Positions 9,601-16,724 of a stretch of 27,011 nt of DNA are shown piece by piece. The stretch lies in the IMG/VR virus record IMGVR_UViG_3300028025_004310, positions 1-27,011 of that record; one strand, given 5' to 3'. Position numbers and translations under genes: made by a program. This DNA comes from a virus. The notes under the pieces are model-generated. The model made no database searches. It worked only from the letters and a program-made list of their open reading frames with translations, and was not told the origin of the DNA. How positions within the stretch are numbered: position 1 is the stretch's first letter; every line of letters starts with the position of its first letter.

Positions 9601-10005
9601 TCAGCTTCATCTTATACACCTACAACATGGTTTTTTAATTCAGGTTACGAACTTCCTTTTTATAACGGAACTATTGTGCCTGATTCTGATTATGATATTG
9701 TAGGAAATACTTATACTAATATTCCAGCCGTATCCGATGGTCTTTTAACTATTATTCAATTTAGCGGAAACAATACAACAACTCCTACAGGCACTCCACA
9801 AAATGTGATTACATTTACTACTATTGGGCAAATTTTTTATTCATTTAATTTTACAAATGGGGCTTTAGGAATTTATGCAAATGGTGTATTATATGAAGGC
9901 GGTGTGGATTATACGACTTCTACTAATAGCTATACATTAACTAATAGCCCTACAGAATCATTTATAATTCAACAACAAACATTCGCTCGCGCAGGTGCGG
10001 CATAA
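6679..10005 (+). CDS. Tail tip / central hub protein with fibre-like C-terminus
   Basis: A 1108-residue protein. The N-terminal 45 residues are hydrophobic and Ala/Gly-rich (FGAAFAATLGGQILAFAINM). They are followed by a Pro/Gln-rich linker and KLPIVYGTAYVGG, the conserved start of lambda gpJ-like hub proteins. The hub core continues to about residue 480 (for example LQLDAGDIVTVTN and FRITKVTQKF). A fibronectin-like stretch follows at about 510-620. The C-terminal third has adhesin-like beta modules: one around residues 805-875 (ASQTVFSV, VFINGLLLSDTEYTD) and one around 1020-1108 (YANGVLYEGGVDYTT). A similar module ends the collagen-like fibre at 13446-16082. The protein likely forms the tail hub and contacts the host receptor. 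Confidence 0.8.
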   Translation: MGGFIVSSAFGAAFAATLGGQILAFAINMVISSVISSVFAPDAPNQGAQQSQPNPGNRQQAPPAGDNKLPIVYGTAYVGGIIVDMSISSDNQDIYWVFALSEVTNTETGGTPDTFSFGQIYWGGKRVVFSTTAGELYKVLGLLDESTGETQDITGYMDIYLYRNGSNNPVNTTQSAIQVMNTSGLVYTWSGSKLMSNTVFAIVHMKYSQSRNLVSLNQTRFQITNSRTLPGDCFLDYLSSTRYGAAIPVAQIDTISLTDLNTYSSTTIPYTTYTGGSATVSKFAFNGTLLTTQKIMQNIQNMANCCDCLVRYNEITSQWGVIVQKTTYTVAMAIDNTNTIGGITVSPIDISNSFNVIETKFPDGSEKDSFSSATFDLAQIDPSLLFPNEPVNKQSVNLYLTNNNVTAQYLANRMLKAAREDLQIQVEINFTGLQLDAGDIVTVTNANYGWNAKLFRITKVTQKFSDTGTITAQLFLSEFNPAVFDDMPITEFTPSPNTGIGSPTTFGTVYAPVITAQYPSITNPAFTIRIQTSSAGISEYAEIYYSAYQYPTDDQLIFAGTTEVQPGGSPYVVNTYMPDVQLFNIPAGDWYFFTRMVNNLANSNYSLASAKLTWRPTTFQYTEKFLSVAYADTIDGLTNFSLNPTGRLYYGLYNNASTSPSTTPSDYKWYLADPAFGTNKFLCFINRTGRKFSFDTDFADYASGTGQFVPTTIADFDPRLWSALPDGLNVIDLDNKTGQLITTGTTTTGTGQVKVSNTGDGQLIASLDQFLDFGGPATFTGSAATITVDIYGRVVGFTTPDNFYMTIDYFDATASQTVFSVTRAATYIQGQCLVFINGLLLSDTEYTDTGGATGTVTLSTGATLNDVVTIYSMRAISSGNFYDNTHLNVASVAGANVTWNIAEMPFQLINAGDIMTFSNTGTPTQYTVSSVNYGTATITFTTSPTGLTAGDPIYTYRASGSSYPVFSRFEATLTSASSYTPTTWFFNSGYELPFYNGTIVPDSDYDIVGNTYTNIPAVSDGLLTIIQFSGNNTTTPTGTPQNVITFTTIGQIFYSFNFTNGALGIYANGVLYEGGVDYTTSTNSYTLTNSPTESFIIQQQTFARAGAA

Positions 10006-10014
10006 GGGGAAAAG

Positions 10015-10818
10015 ATGACACAAGCATTTAATTTAAGTCAATTTGCCAATAAGGTAAATACTTCAGGACAGGCTAGTTTAACGACTGCCGTTACAGGAAC
10101 GCTTCCAACTGCCAATGGCGGAACAGGCGTTACAACTGCATCTAATGGTCAACTTCTTATTGGGAACGGATCAGGATTTACTGCGGCTACTATTACACAA
10201 GGGTCAGGGATTACAGTAACAAACGGATCAGGCTCAATTACAATTGCGGCGGCATCTAGCGGCGGTCAATTACAAACTGAAGTATTTACAAGCCCTGGCA
10301 CTTGGACAAAACCTGCATCGGCTACACGAGTAAAGGTATCTTTGGTTGGTGGTGGTGGCGGCGGTTCAGGGGCAGGCACTACACCTGGCGGATCTGGAGG
10401 TCGCGGTGGTTATGCAAGTGCAAATGTCCCAGTTTCTGCTCCAGTTGCAATTACAGTAGGTTCAGCAGGTAGTGGTGGTAATTCAGGTGGTGGTGCTGGT
10501 AGCCCTGGCGGAACTTCATCTTTTGGACCAGCCGTATCAGCAACTGGCGGAGCGGGAGCAGCCGCTCCAGGAGCAGCTAGTCCTGGATCAGGAACTGTAT
10601 CTGTTGGAACGGCAATAAATATAACTAGCGCTACTTCTGACCCAAATTTAGGAGGAGATGGTAACGCTAATACTTCCCAAGGTGCAGTTGCTTATAGTAT
10701 TCCAGCACAAAATCGTGGTGGTCAAGGTGGTCCAAGTGGGCTTGCACCTACCGCTCCTGGGCAGGGTTTTGGTAGAGGTGGTATAGGCGGAGTAGTTGTA
10801 GTAGAATATGTAGGGTAA
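10015..10818 (+). CDS. Glycine-rich tail fibre / receptor-binding protein
   Basis: A 267-residue secreted-style structural protein with ribosome binding site AGGGGAAAAG. Residues 29-56 hold the fibre motif TLPTANGGTGVTTASNGQLL, found in many phage tail fibres and spikes. Residues 90-110 (VFTSPGTWTKPASATRVKVS) lead into a glycine-rich domain (111-267) with runs such as VGGGGGGSG and GQGGPSG. It ends in GGIGGVVVVEYVG. This architecture matches the glycine-rich domain of phage adhesins, where stacked polyglycine helices form a sandwich and variable loops bind the receptor. It is the best candidate for host-range determinant next to the tip protein. There are no charged clusters in the Gly domain. 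Confidence 0.75.
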   Translation: MTQAFNLSQFANKVNTSGQASLTTAVTGTLPTANGGTGVTTASNGQLLIGNGSGFTAATITQGSGITVTNGSGSITIAAASSGGQLQTEVFTSPGTWTKPASATRVKVSLVGGGGGGSGAGTTPGGSGGRGGYASANVPVSAPVAITVGSAGSGGNSGGGAGSPGGTSSFGPAVSATGGAGAAAPGAASPGSGTVSVGTAINITSATSDPNLGGDGNANTSQGAVAYSIPAQNRGGQGGPSGLAPTAPGQGFGRGGIGGVVVVEYVG

Positions 10819-10833
10819 AAAAGGAAAATATAT

Positions 10834-11094
10834 ATGAAAAATGCATTAATTAGTCCTAATGAAAGTCCAATTAAATATATTTCAGGATGGACAACAGACA
10901 CACCGCCTGAACCTATTTATACTCAAATTGAAAATTCATGTAGAGTAGCTGAAGTTGAAACTAAAACTTTTGAAGTATCTTTACCATTATTTTGGACACC
11001 ATGCGATGACGATGTGGTAGCAGATCAATGGTATTATAATACAGGCGATAAAGAAATTTATCCCGTTCCGCCCCCAGCCCCATATCCAGGTTAA
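10834..11094 (+). CDS. Hypothetical small fibre-associated protein
   Basis: An 86-residue acidic protein with ribosome binding site AAAAGGAAAA, directly after the glycine-rich fibre gene. It contains EVSLPLFWTPCDDDVVADQW and YYNTGDKEIYPVPPPAPYPG, so it ends in a proline-rich tail. I do not recognise a named family. The position suggests a fibre attachment or assembly protein, or another virion decoration. Two cysteines are present, with no obvious metal-binding pattern. Confidence 0.5.
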   Translation: MKNALISPNESPIKYISGWTTDTPPEPIYTQIENSCRVAEVETKTFEVSLPLFWTPCDDDVVADQWYYNTGDKEIYPVPPPAPYPG

Positions 11095-11105
11095 AAAAAT
11101 AATAT

Positions 11106-12242
11106 ATGACAATACAAGAGTTTAAAGAAAATAAATATGTTCATTTAAAAAATGTATTAGATGAACAATCATGCAAAAATTTAACTGAATATTTAAAAGA
11201 TTTAGTTAAACAACAACAAACAGTCAATGATGAGCAATGCCCAAAATCTCAAGCGGTGCATGGTGCTGAACAATTTGATTTGCTTCTTGAATCATTAACG
11301 CCTTATTTTGAAGAAAAATCAGGTTTAAAACTTTACCCTACTTATTCTTATGCTCGCCTTTATAATCAACAAGGTGAAGAATTAAAAAACCATCGAGATA
11401 GACCAGCTTGCGAAATATCAGCTACTATTACATTAGGCTTTGAAGGCAATGTTTGGTCAATTTATATGGGTGATCATGAAGATAAAACTAATGGCACAAA
11501 AATTGATATGGAAATTGGCGATGCCGTTATGTATCGTGGTTGCGATAAATGGCATTGGCGCGAGCCTTATTTTGAAGGTCAATGGCAAGCTCAAGTATTT
11601 CTTCATTATGTTGATGCTAATGGTCCTCATGCCGAATGGAAGTATGATAAACGCGAATCTTTAGGTTTAAGCAAAACAATTCAAAATCAAAATTTTGATG
11701 ATTGTTATCAAGTATCTAATGCAATTTCTGAAGGGTTTTGTAAAAAACTTATAGAAGAATATGCAAAGCCTGAAGTAGTAAAAGAACTTCCTTTTATTGG
11801 TGAAGGTCAAAATTTAGAAAAAAATATTAATCTTAATATTCGTAATGTTCAAAGGCTTCAATTACCTTTATTTGCAGGCATTGGCGCTACATTAACTTCA
11901 ATTGGATTACAAGTTAATCATGAAGTATGGCAATTTAATATTACGCATTCTAATCAATCAGAATTTTTAATGTATGATGTAAATGGTAAATATGAAACTC
12001 ATGTTGATACTTTTCATCAAAGATCAAATGAAACTAGAAAATTAACTGTATTAGCATTTTTAAATGATGATTTTGAAGGTGGAAAGTTTTATATACAAAA
12101 TAGCCATGAAAGACTTTATCCGCAACAAACGCCTGGCACAGTTTTAGTATTCCCTTCATTTATGCCACATGGTGTTGAGCCTGTAACAAAAGGAATAAGA
12201 TATTCGGTAGTTACTTGGATGGTTGGTAATTATTTTAAATGA
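11106..12242 (+). CDS. Tandem Fe(II)/2-oxoglutarate dioxygenase (two domains)
   Basis: A 378-residue protein made of two double-stranded beta-helix oxygenase domains. Domain 1 (about 1-185) has the facial triad H96-R-D98 in ELKNHRDRPA and distal H150 in CDKWHWREP, after the turn MEIGDAVMYRG. Domain 2 (about 195-378) has H299-V-D301 in YETHVDTFH and H355 in FMPHGVEPV, with R365 (GIRYSVVTW) positioned to bind 2-oxoglutarate. Such enzymes hydroxylate proteins, nucleic acids or small molecules using Fe(II), O2 and 2-oxoglutarate. The second domain looks like prolyl-hydroxylase (PKHD) types. The gene lies between fibre genes and overlaps the next oxygenase gene by ATGA. The substrate is unknown; virion proteins are possible. 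Confidence 0.85.
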   Translation: MTIQEFKENKYVHLKNVLDEQSCKNLTEYLKDLVKQQQTVNDEQCPKSQAVHGAEQFDLLLESLTPYFEEKSGLKLYPTYSYARLYNQQGEELKNHRDRPACEISATITLGFEGNVWSIYMGDHEDKTNGTKIDMEIGDAVMYRGCDKWHWREPYFEGQWQAQVFLHYVDANGPHAEWKYDKRESLGLSKTIQNQNFDDCYQVSNAISEGFCKKLIEEYAKPEVVKELPFIGEGQNLEKNINLNIRNVQRLQLPLFAGIGATLTSIGLQVNHEVWQFNITHSNQSEFLMYDVNGKYETHVDTFHQRSNETRKLTVLAFLNDDFEGGKFYIQNSHERLYPQQTPGTVLVFPSFMPHGVEPVTKGIRYSVVTWMVGNYFK

Positions 12243-12865
12243 TAAATTTAATGCAATTTAAAAATTTTGGATATTTATTAACAGATTTATCTGAAAATCA
12301 ATTAAATCCAATTAAAGAAGAAATTAATTATATTAAAAATAATTCTTTAAAAGCAATTTCATTTAACAAAAATTTAGTTGGCAATTTAGAACATGAATAT
12401 GAATTAATTGAATCTAAAGATTATATTAATTCATTATTAATTCCTTATATTAATGAATATGAAAAATATTATAATTATATAAAAAACATTAATATATTAA
12501 ATAGAGATTTAGAATTAAAAATAGAAAAATTATGGGTTAATTTTCAAAAAAAATATGAATTTAATCCTTTGCATATACATGCAGGCGTTTTTAGTTTTGT
12601 AATTTGGATTGACATTCCTTATAATATAAAAGATGAAATGGAAAATAAATCAAGTAAAAATTCACTTGATAATATTCCAGGTCATTTTCAATTTGTAGCT
12701 ATTAATTCAATGGGGGAATTAATTAAAGAGAATATTCCTGCTGATAAAACATATAATGGAAAATTATGCATATTTCCATCTAAAATGAATCATTGTGTAT
12801 ATCCATTTTATACATCAGATGAATATAGAATAACAGTTTCAGGAAATTTTAAGTTTGAAATATAA
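12239..12865 (+). CDS. Putative 2-oxoglutarate-Fe(II) oxygenase
   Basis: A 208-residue protein coupled to the preceding dioxygenase by a 4-base overlap. The N-terminal half is helical and very rich in Asn, Lys and Ile. The C-terminal half has LWVNFQKKYEFNPLHIHAG with H112 and H114, a strand FSFVIWIDIPYN, and then IFPSKMNHCVYPF with distal H185, followed by R197 in EYRITVSGNF. The FPS-x-x-x-H-x-V-x-P and R-I-T/S-x-S-G-N/F pattern resembles the 2OG-FeII_Oxy_5 family common in aquatic phages. The usual H-x-D is replaced by H-x-H or shifted, so activity is less certain. The coding sequence is strikingly AT-rich compared with neighbouring tail genes, suggesting separate acquisition. Confidence 0.6.
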   Translation: MINLMQFKNFGYLLTDLSENQLNPIKEEINYIKNNSLKAISFNKNLVGNLEHEYELIESKDYINSLLIPYINEYEKYYNYIKNINILNRDLELKIEKLWVNFQKKYEFNPLHIHAGVFSFVIWIDIPYNIKDEMENKSSKNSLDNIPGHFQFVAINSMGELIKENIPADKTYNGKLCIFPSKMNHCVYPFYTSDEYRITVSGNFKFEI

Positions 12866-12881
12866 TTATTTATAATAAATA

Positions 12882-12890
12882 TGGTAAAAT
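12882..12890 (+). promoter_or_regulatory. Candidate extended -10 promoter before fibre genes
   Basis: The gap 12866-12963 is the largest in the plus-strand structural block. It contains TGG-TAAAAT, an extended -10-like element, without a good -35 at standard spacing. A small hairpin follows at once (TATCT, loop AATA, AGATA; 12895-12908). A strong ribosome binding site TGAGGAAAAC then precedes the ATG at 12964. The combination would suit an extra start point for the BppU-like and collagen-like genes, but the evidence is weak. Confidence 0.3.
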
Positions 12891-12963
12891 AACCTATCTA
12901 ATAAGATAAGACCATTCGCCTTCTGTAAGCATATAGGGGCGTTAATTACCTAGTGAGGAAAAC

Positions 12964-13443
12964 ATGGCTATCTTTAATAAAAATACACTTGCTCAAGTAA
13001 GTGGTTTCGACAACCCAATTATTGCTGGTGAGTTAGTTTACAATCAGCAAACTTATTGGAATCTTGTATTTGCTTCCAATGATCTTCCTGTTGATTTAAC
13101 AGGCGCTACAATTTCAGCTTCTATTATTCGCCGTCAATTATCTAACATTAAAGACAGTCGCTATGGTTTAACCTTTGACATAGCTGATTACTCACCGCCA
13201 CCTTCCGCAGTCAATCTTACTATTACTAACAGAGTTGATGCCGCAGGCACATTTACACTTGTGATTGATGAAGGCGCATGGGGCGTTATAGCAAGTGATC
13301 CTCAATTGGATATTAACGCTGAAAATTGTGTAGGCTTTTCAGGTCGTATTAAAATTTCATTTCCAGCAGTAGGCACTACACCTGCACAAGATTCTATTAT
13401 TTTCTTATTATTCTTGGTTCGTTCTGATGGCGTGATTAATTAA
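12964..13443 (+). CDS. BppU-like N-terminal / baseplate-fibre anchor protein
   Basis: A 159-residue beta-rich protein with a strong ribosome binding site. The segment NQQTYWNLVFASNDLPVDLT followed by GATISASIIRRQ resembles the BppU N-terminal and related Ig-like domains, in which a D-L-T-G-A-x-I stretch leads to strands with charged ends. The rest is further beta sandwich (AAGTFTLVIDEGAWGVI, CVGFSGRIKISFPAVG). Such domains attach fibres to the tail tip. Two bases separate its stop from the collagen-like fibre gene, which suggests the two products act together. No enzymatic motif is present. Confidence 0.55.
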   Translation: MAIFNKNTLAQVSGFDNPIIAGELVYNQQTYWNLVFASNDLPVDLTGATISASIIRRQLSNIKDSRYGLTFDIADYSPPPSAVNLTITNRVDAAGTFTLVIDEGAWGVIASDPQLDINAENCVGFSGRIKISFPAVGTTPAQDSIIFLLFLVRSDGVIN

Positions 13444-13445
13444 TC

Positions 13446-16082
13446 ATGGCTACATTATCGATTACACCTGCACCCGCTAATGATATATCGGTATCGGTTA
13501 ATGCAACCGATGTAACCTTATCTCAAGGCACTACTCTTAATGTTGAAGTAACACCTACACCTGCTACGATTGTCGTTGTTGATCGCGGTGTCACAGGTGC
13601 TTCAGGTCTATCAGGCTATTCAGGCTTTTCAGGGTATAGCGGATATAGCGGTATTGATGGCGGATCAGGAACTTCAGGTGCGTCAGGCATATCAGGCTTT
13701 TCAGGTTATTCAGGTTATTCAGGAATTTCAGGTTATTCAGGTATAAGTGGTTTTTCAGGTTATAGCGGTATTTCAGGTTTTAGTGGCGATAGCGGCATTA
13801 GTGGCTGGAGCGGTGATTCAGGTATATCAGGTTGGTCAGGCTTTAGTGGCATTAATGGTTTAAGTGGCTATAGCGGTATAAATGGCTTTAGCGGTATATC
13901 AGGCTGGTCAGGTGAATCAGGTTATAGTGGCTATTCAGGCTTTAGTGGCATAAGTGGCTACAGTGGCGACAGTGGTATTAGCGGATATAGCGGCTATAGC
14001 GGTATTAGCGGATTTAGTGGTCATTCAGGCATAAGTGGCTTTAGCGGTTATTCAGGCATTAGTGGCTGGAGTGGTGAATCAGGTGCTTCAGGTTTTTCAG
14101 GCTTTAGCGGTATCAATGGCGAATCAGGTTATTCAGGTCAAAATGGCGCATCAGGTGAATCAGGCTATAGTGGCTGGAGCGGTGAAATTGGCTTATCAGG
14201 TATTTCAGGCTTTAGTGGTTATAGTGGTTTTAGTGGTCAAATTGGCGCTAGTGGTATAAGTGGCTTTAGTGGTTATTCAGGTCAAGTAGGTGCTTCAGGT
14301 GATTCGGGCTTTAGCGGTTGGTCGGGCGAGGTTGGCTTTTCAGGCATATCAGGTTTTAGCGGATATAGCGGCATATCAGGATTTAGCGGTCAAGTAGGCA
14401 CTTCAGGCTTTAGTGGCTATAGTGGTTTTTCAGGTGAAGTCGGTGCTTCAGGTGATTCAGGATTTAGTGGATGGTCAGGTGAAGTAGGTGCAAGCGGCAT
14501 AAGCGGCTTTAGTGGTTATAGCGGCATAAGTGGATATAGCGGTGATAGTGGCTTTAGCGGTGATAGTGGCATATCGGGCTATAGCGGTTATTCAGGCGCA
14601 ACTGGCGCTCAAGGTCAATCATCAAGTTTCTTTGAGTATAATGCTAACACAGGTGCAACTTCAGGCTATCCAGGTGATGGTTATGTTATTTGGAACAATG
14701 CAACTCAAATTAGTGCAACTCAAATTAATGTTAGTCATCTTACTGACAATAATGTTGATATTGATATTTTCTTATCTAGTTTGCAACCAAGTGAAACTTT
14801 TGTTCTTCAAGATAGAACCGCAAGTGGAAATAATCAATATTGGTTAATTACAGGTGCTACAACAAATATTAATGGTGGAACTTCTACTAGCTATTGGACT
14901 ATTCCTGTAAGTTTAATTTCTTCAGAGGGAACAGGCACTACAAATTTTGCAAACAACCATAATTTATTTTTAGCAATTGTTAATGGTGTATCAGGCTATT
15001 CAGGTTTTAGTGGATATAGTGGTTATAGCGGTGCTTCAGGCACTTCAGGTTATAGCGGTTATTCAGGCTATAGCGGTGAAATAGGAAGTCCAGGCATTAG
15101 TGGATATTCAGGTTATAGTGGCTATTCAGGTTTAGTTGGTGATTCAGGTTATAGTGGTCATAGCGGCATATCAGGTTATAGCGGTTGGTCAGGTGAAGTT
15201 GGTCAATCAGGTTTTTCAGGATATAGCGGTGAAGTGGGTGCGCCTGGTCTTTCAGGGTATAGCGGATATAGTGGCTATTCAGGTTTGGTAGGAGATTCAG
15301 GCTATTCGGGTATTAGTGGCTTTTCAGGCTTTAGTGGCGAAAAAGGTGATTCAGGCTTTAGTGGCTATAGTGGCGAACAAGGCACTCCAGGACTTTCAGG
15401 CTATAGCGGATATTCAGGCGCGCAAGGCGCTGAAGGACATTCAGGTTATTCAGGAATTAATGGTGCATCGGGCATTAGCGGTTTTAGTGGGGCTACAGGC
15501 GCATCAGGGTTTAGCGGTTTTAGTGGCGCGCAAGGTGAATCGGGTTATAGCGGTATAAACGGAACTAATGGTGCAAGTGGCATTAGTGGTTATAGCGGAT
15601 ATTCAGGTATAGACGGAACTAATGGCGCATCAGGTTTTAGTGGCTATTCGGGCGCTGAAGGTGCTAGTGGTATAAGTGGCTTTAGCGGATATTCGGGCGC
15701 ACAAGGTTTATCAGGCTATAGTGGTATAAATGGATTTTCAGGTATTAGCGGATTTAGCGGAGCTAACGGCGCTTCAGGATTTAGCGGTTATAGTGGCTAT
15801 TCAGGATCGGGCATTAGTGGTTTTTCAGGATTTTCAGGGTATAGTGGCGTTCAAGCAAGTGTAGTAAGTAATATGATTTTTGATACTTTTACGGCTTCAG
15901 CTTCACAAACTACATTTACAACTTCACAGACTTACACTTCAGGCAAAGTAATGGTATTTTGTAATGGTGTAGAAATGGTTGCAGGTGTAGGAAATGATAT
16001 AACTATTACAAGCGGAACAACAATTGTATTTGCAACGGCATTAACGGCAGGAACTAGAGTAGAAGCAGTATATCCAATTTAA
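13446..16082 (+). CDS. Collagen-like tail fibre protein
   Basis: An 878-residue protein. The N-terminal 47 residues are a beta-like anchor domain. Residues 48-391 are collagen-like Gly-X-Y triplets in which Y is almost always Ser and X is often Tyr, Phe, Ile or Trp (GYSGFSG, GISGFSG, GWSGE). Residues 392-513 are a globular insert (FFEYNANTGATSGYPGDGYV, then TQISATQINVSHL). Residues 514-801 are a second collagen-like block with one phase break (Gly-Ser-Gly at 787-789). Residues 802-878 form a beta adhesin-like tip (TFTASASQTTFTTSQTYTSG, VFCNGVEMVAG). Proline is nearly absent: the few Pro triplets include GSPG, GAPG and GTPG. It is probably a long trimeric virion fibre. Stability without hydroxyproline is an open question. 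Confidence 0.85.
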   Translation: MATLSITPAPANDISVSVNATDVTLSQGTTLNVEVTPTPATIVVVDRGVTGASGLSGYSGFSGYSGYSGIDGGSGTSGASGISGFSGYSGYSGISGYSGISGFSGYSGISGFSGDSGISGWSGDSGISGWSGFSGINGLSGYSGINGFSGISGWSGESGYSGYSGFSGISGYSGDSGISGYSGYSGISGFSGHSGISGFSGYSGISGWSGESGASGFSGFSGINGESGYSGQNGASGESGYSGWSGEIGLSGISGFSGYSGFSGQIGASGISGFSGYSGQVGASGDSGFSGWSGEVGFSGISGFSGYSGISGFSGQVGTSGFSGYSGFSGEVGASGDSGFSGWSGEVGASGISGFSGYSGISGYSGDSGFSGDSGISGYSGYSGATGAQGQSSSFFEYNANTGATSGYPGDGYVIWNNATQISATQINVSHLTDNNVDIDIFLSSLQPSETFVLQDRTASGNNQYWLITGATTNINGGTSTSYWTIPVSLISSEGTGTTNFANNHNLFLAIVNGVSGYSGFSGYSGYSGASGTSGYSGYSGYSGEIGSPGISGYSGYSGYSGLVGDSGYSGHSGISGYSGWSGEVGQSGFSGYSGEVGAPGLSGYSGYSGYSGLVGDSGYSGISGFSGFSGEKGDSGFSGYSGEQGTPGLSGYSGYSGAQGAEGHSGYSGINGASGISGFSGATGASGFSGFSGAQGESGYSGINGTNGASGISGYSGYSGIDGTNGASGFSGYSGAEGASGISGFSGYSGAQGLSGYSGINGFSGISGFSGANGASGFSGYSGYSGSGISGFSGFSGYSGVQASVVSNMIFDTFTASASQTTFTTSQTYTSGKVMVFCNGVEMVAGVGNDITITSGTTIVFATALTAGTRVEAVYPI
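13587..14618 (+). repeat. Collagen-like Gly-X-Ser coding repeat, block 1
   Basis: About 114 nine-base units encode Gly-X-Ser or similar triplets. Serine codons switch freely between TCA and AGT/AGC and glycine codons between GGT, GGC and GGA. The protein pattern is thus kept while exact DNA repetition is reduced. Longer internal duplications occur, for example the order GDSGFSGWSGEVG followed by SGISGFSGYSGISG appears at least twice. Alternative frames across this block remain open by chance because of the repeat. Confidence 0.9.
14985..15848 (+). repeat. Collagen-like Gly-X-Ser coding repeat, block 2
   Basis: About 96 triplet units follow the globular insert. This block has more charged and Asn/Gln-containing triplets than block 1 (GEKGDSG, GAQGAEG, GINGTNG) and the few proline triplets (GSPGISG, GAPGLSG, GTPGLSG). 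A single-residue deletion (Gly-Ser-Gly at residues 787-789) breaks the triplet phase close to the C-terminal tip, which in collagens creates a kink or flexible point. Confidence 0.9.
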
Positions 16083-16094
16083 AAAGGACAAGAT

Positions 16095-16724
16095 ATGGAC
16101 AAGATAACACAAGATGCTTTGGCATACTTTAAAAAGCATGATCCAAACCATTACAGATTTTTACTTACAAATAATTATGAGCGAGCGGTTTTTCTCAAAG
16201 GCGATCCCGTCTATCCTAGAGAAGCCACTCGTTATCTTTGGGCTAACCGCAATCTATTAGGCAAGAATATTTTTGAAATAGGTTGCTCTACAGGTTATGG
16301 CTATCAATTCCTTCCAAATAATTCAAACTATATAGGATTAGATTATGATCCTGTTATTATAGAGGTCGCACGCGAACAGGAATGGGGCTTAAACACTTCT
16401 TTTTCTTTAGCTGATATTAACACCTATCCTTTAGCTCAATACGACACCATAATTGCTTTTGAGTTAATTGAGCATCTTGATAACGGATTAGAGATAGCTC
16501 AAATGTTAAAAAATCATTGTAGAAGGCTTCTTTTAACCACTCCGCATAATGAGCCTGTAGGATTTTGGGGCGAACATCATAAGCTTCATGGCTTAAATGA
16601 ATCACACTTTACTGATTTCCAATTTAATTATATTAATGAGCATGGTTATATTTCAGAAACTTTACCTGAAATTAATAATGCTAATAAATTTAATCTTATG
16701 ATCATGCGGTGGGATCGTGGATAA
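16095..16724 (+). CDS. SAM-dependent methyltransferase (class I)
   Basis: A 209-residue protein with ribosome binding site AAAGGACAAGAT. It carries motif I FEIGCSTGYGYQF (residues 60-72), the acidic loop GLDYDP at 81-86, motif IV FELIEHLDN at 122-130, and a following LLLTTPHNEPVGFWGEHHK. This is the Methyltransf_11/23 pattern used on small molecules, sugars or lipids rather than a DNA methylase (there is no DPPY or PC motif). It overlaps the next glycosyltransferase gene by 8 bases, so a shared role in making or modifying a glycan is likely. The substrate cannot be read from the sequence. Confidence 0.85.
   Translation: MDKITQDALAYFKKHDPNHYRFLLTNNYERAVFLKGDPVYPREATRYLWANRNLLGKNIFEIGCSTGYGYQFLPNNSNYIGLDYDPVIIEVAREQEWGLNTSFSLADINTYPLAQYDTIIAFELIEHLDNGLEIAQMLKNHCRRLLLTTPHNEPVGFWGEHHKLHGLNESHFTDFQFNYINEHGYISETLPEINNANKFNLMIMRWDRG

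Noticed and set aside
11440-11664. Small frame inside the dioxygenase gene
   Set aside because: It lies fully within a gene with clear catalytic motifs and has a composition typical of shifted reading.
14035-15558. Additional open frames inside the collagen-like gene (14035-14259, 14530-14847, 15316-15558)
   Set aside because: They come from the codon-level repeat read in another frame, have monotonous Ala/Val/Gln composition and lack start signals.
13587-15848. CRISPR-like array because of dense short repeats
   Set aside because: The repeats are 9-base coding units in one long frame with variable codons and no unique spacers, so they are collagen-like triplets.
16417-16605. Minus-strand frame inside the methyltransferase gene
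   Set aside because: Opposite strand to a well-supported enzyme gene, no ribosome binding site.
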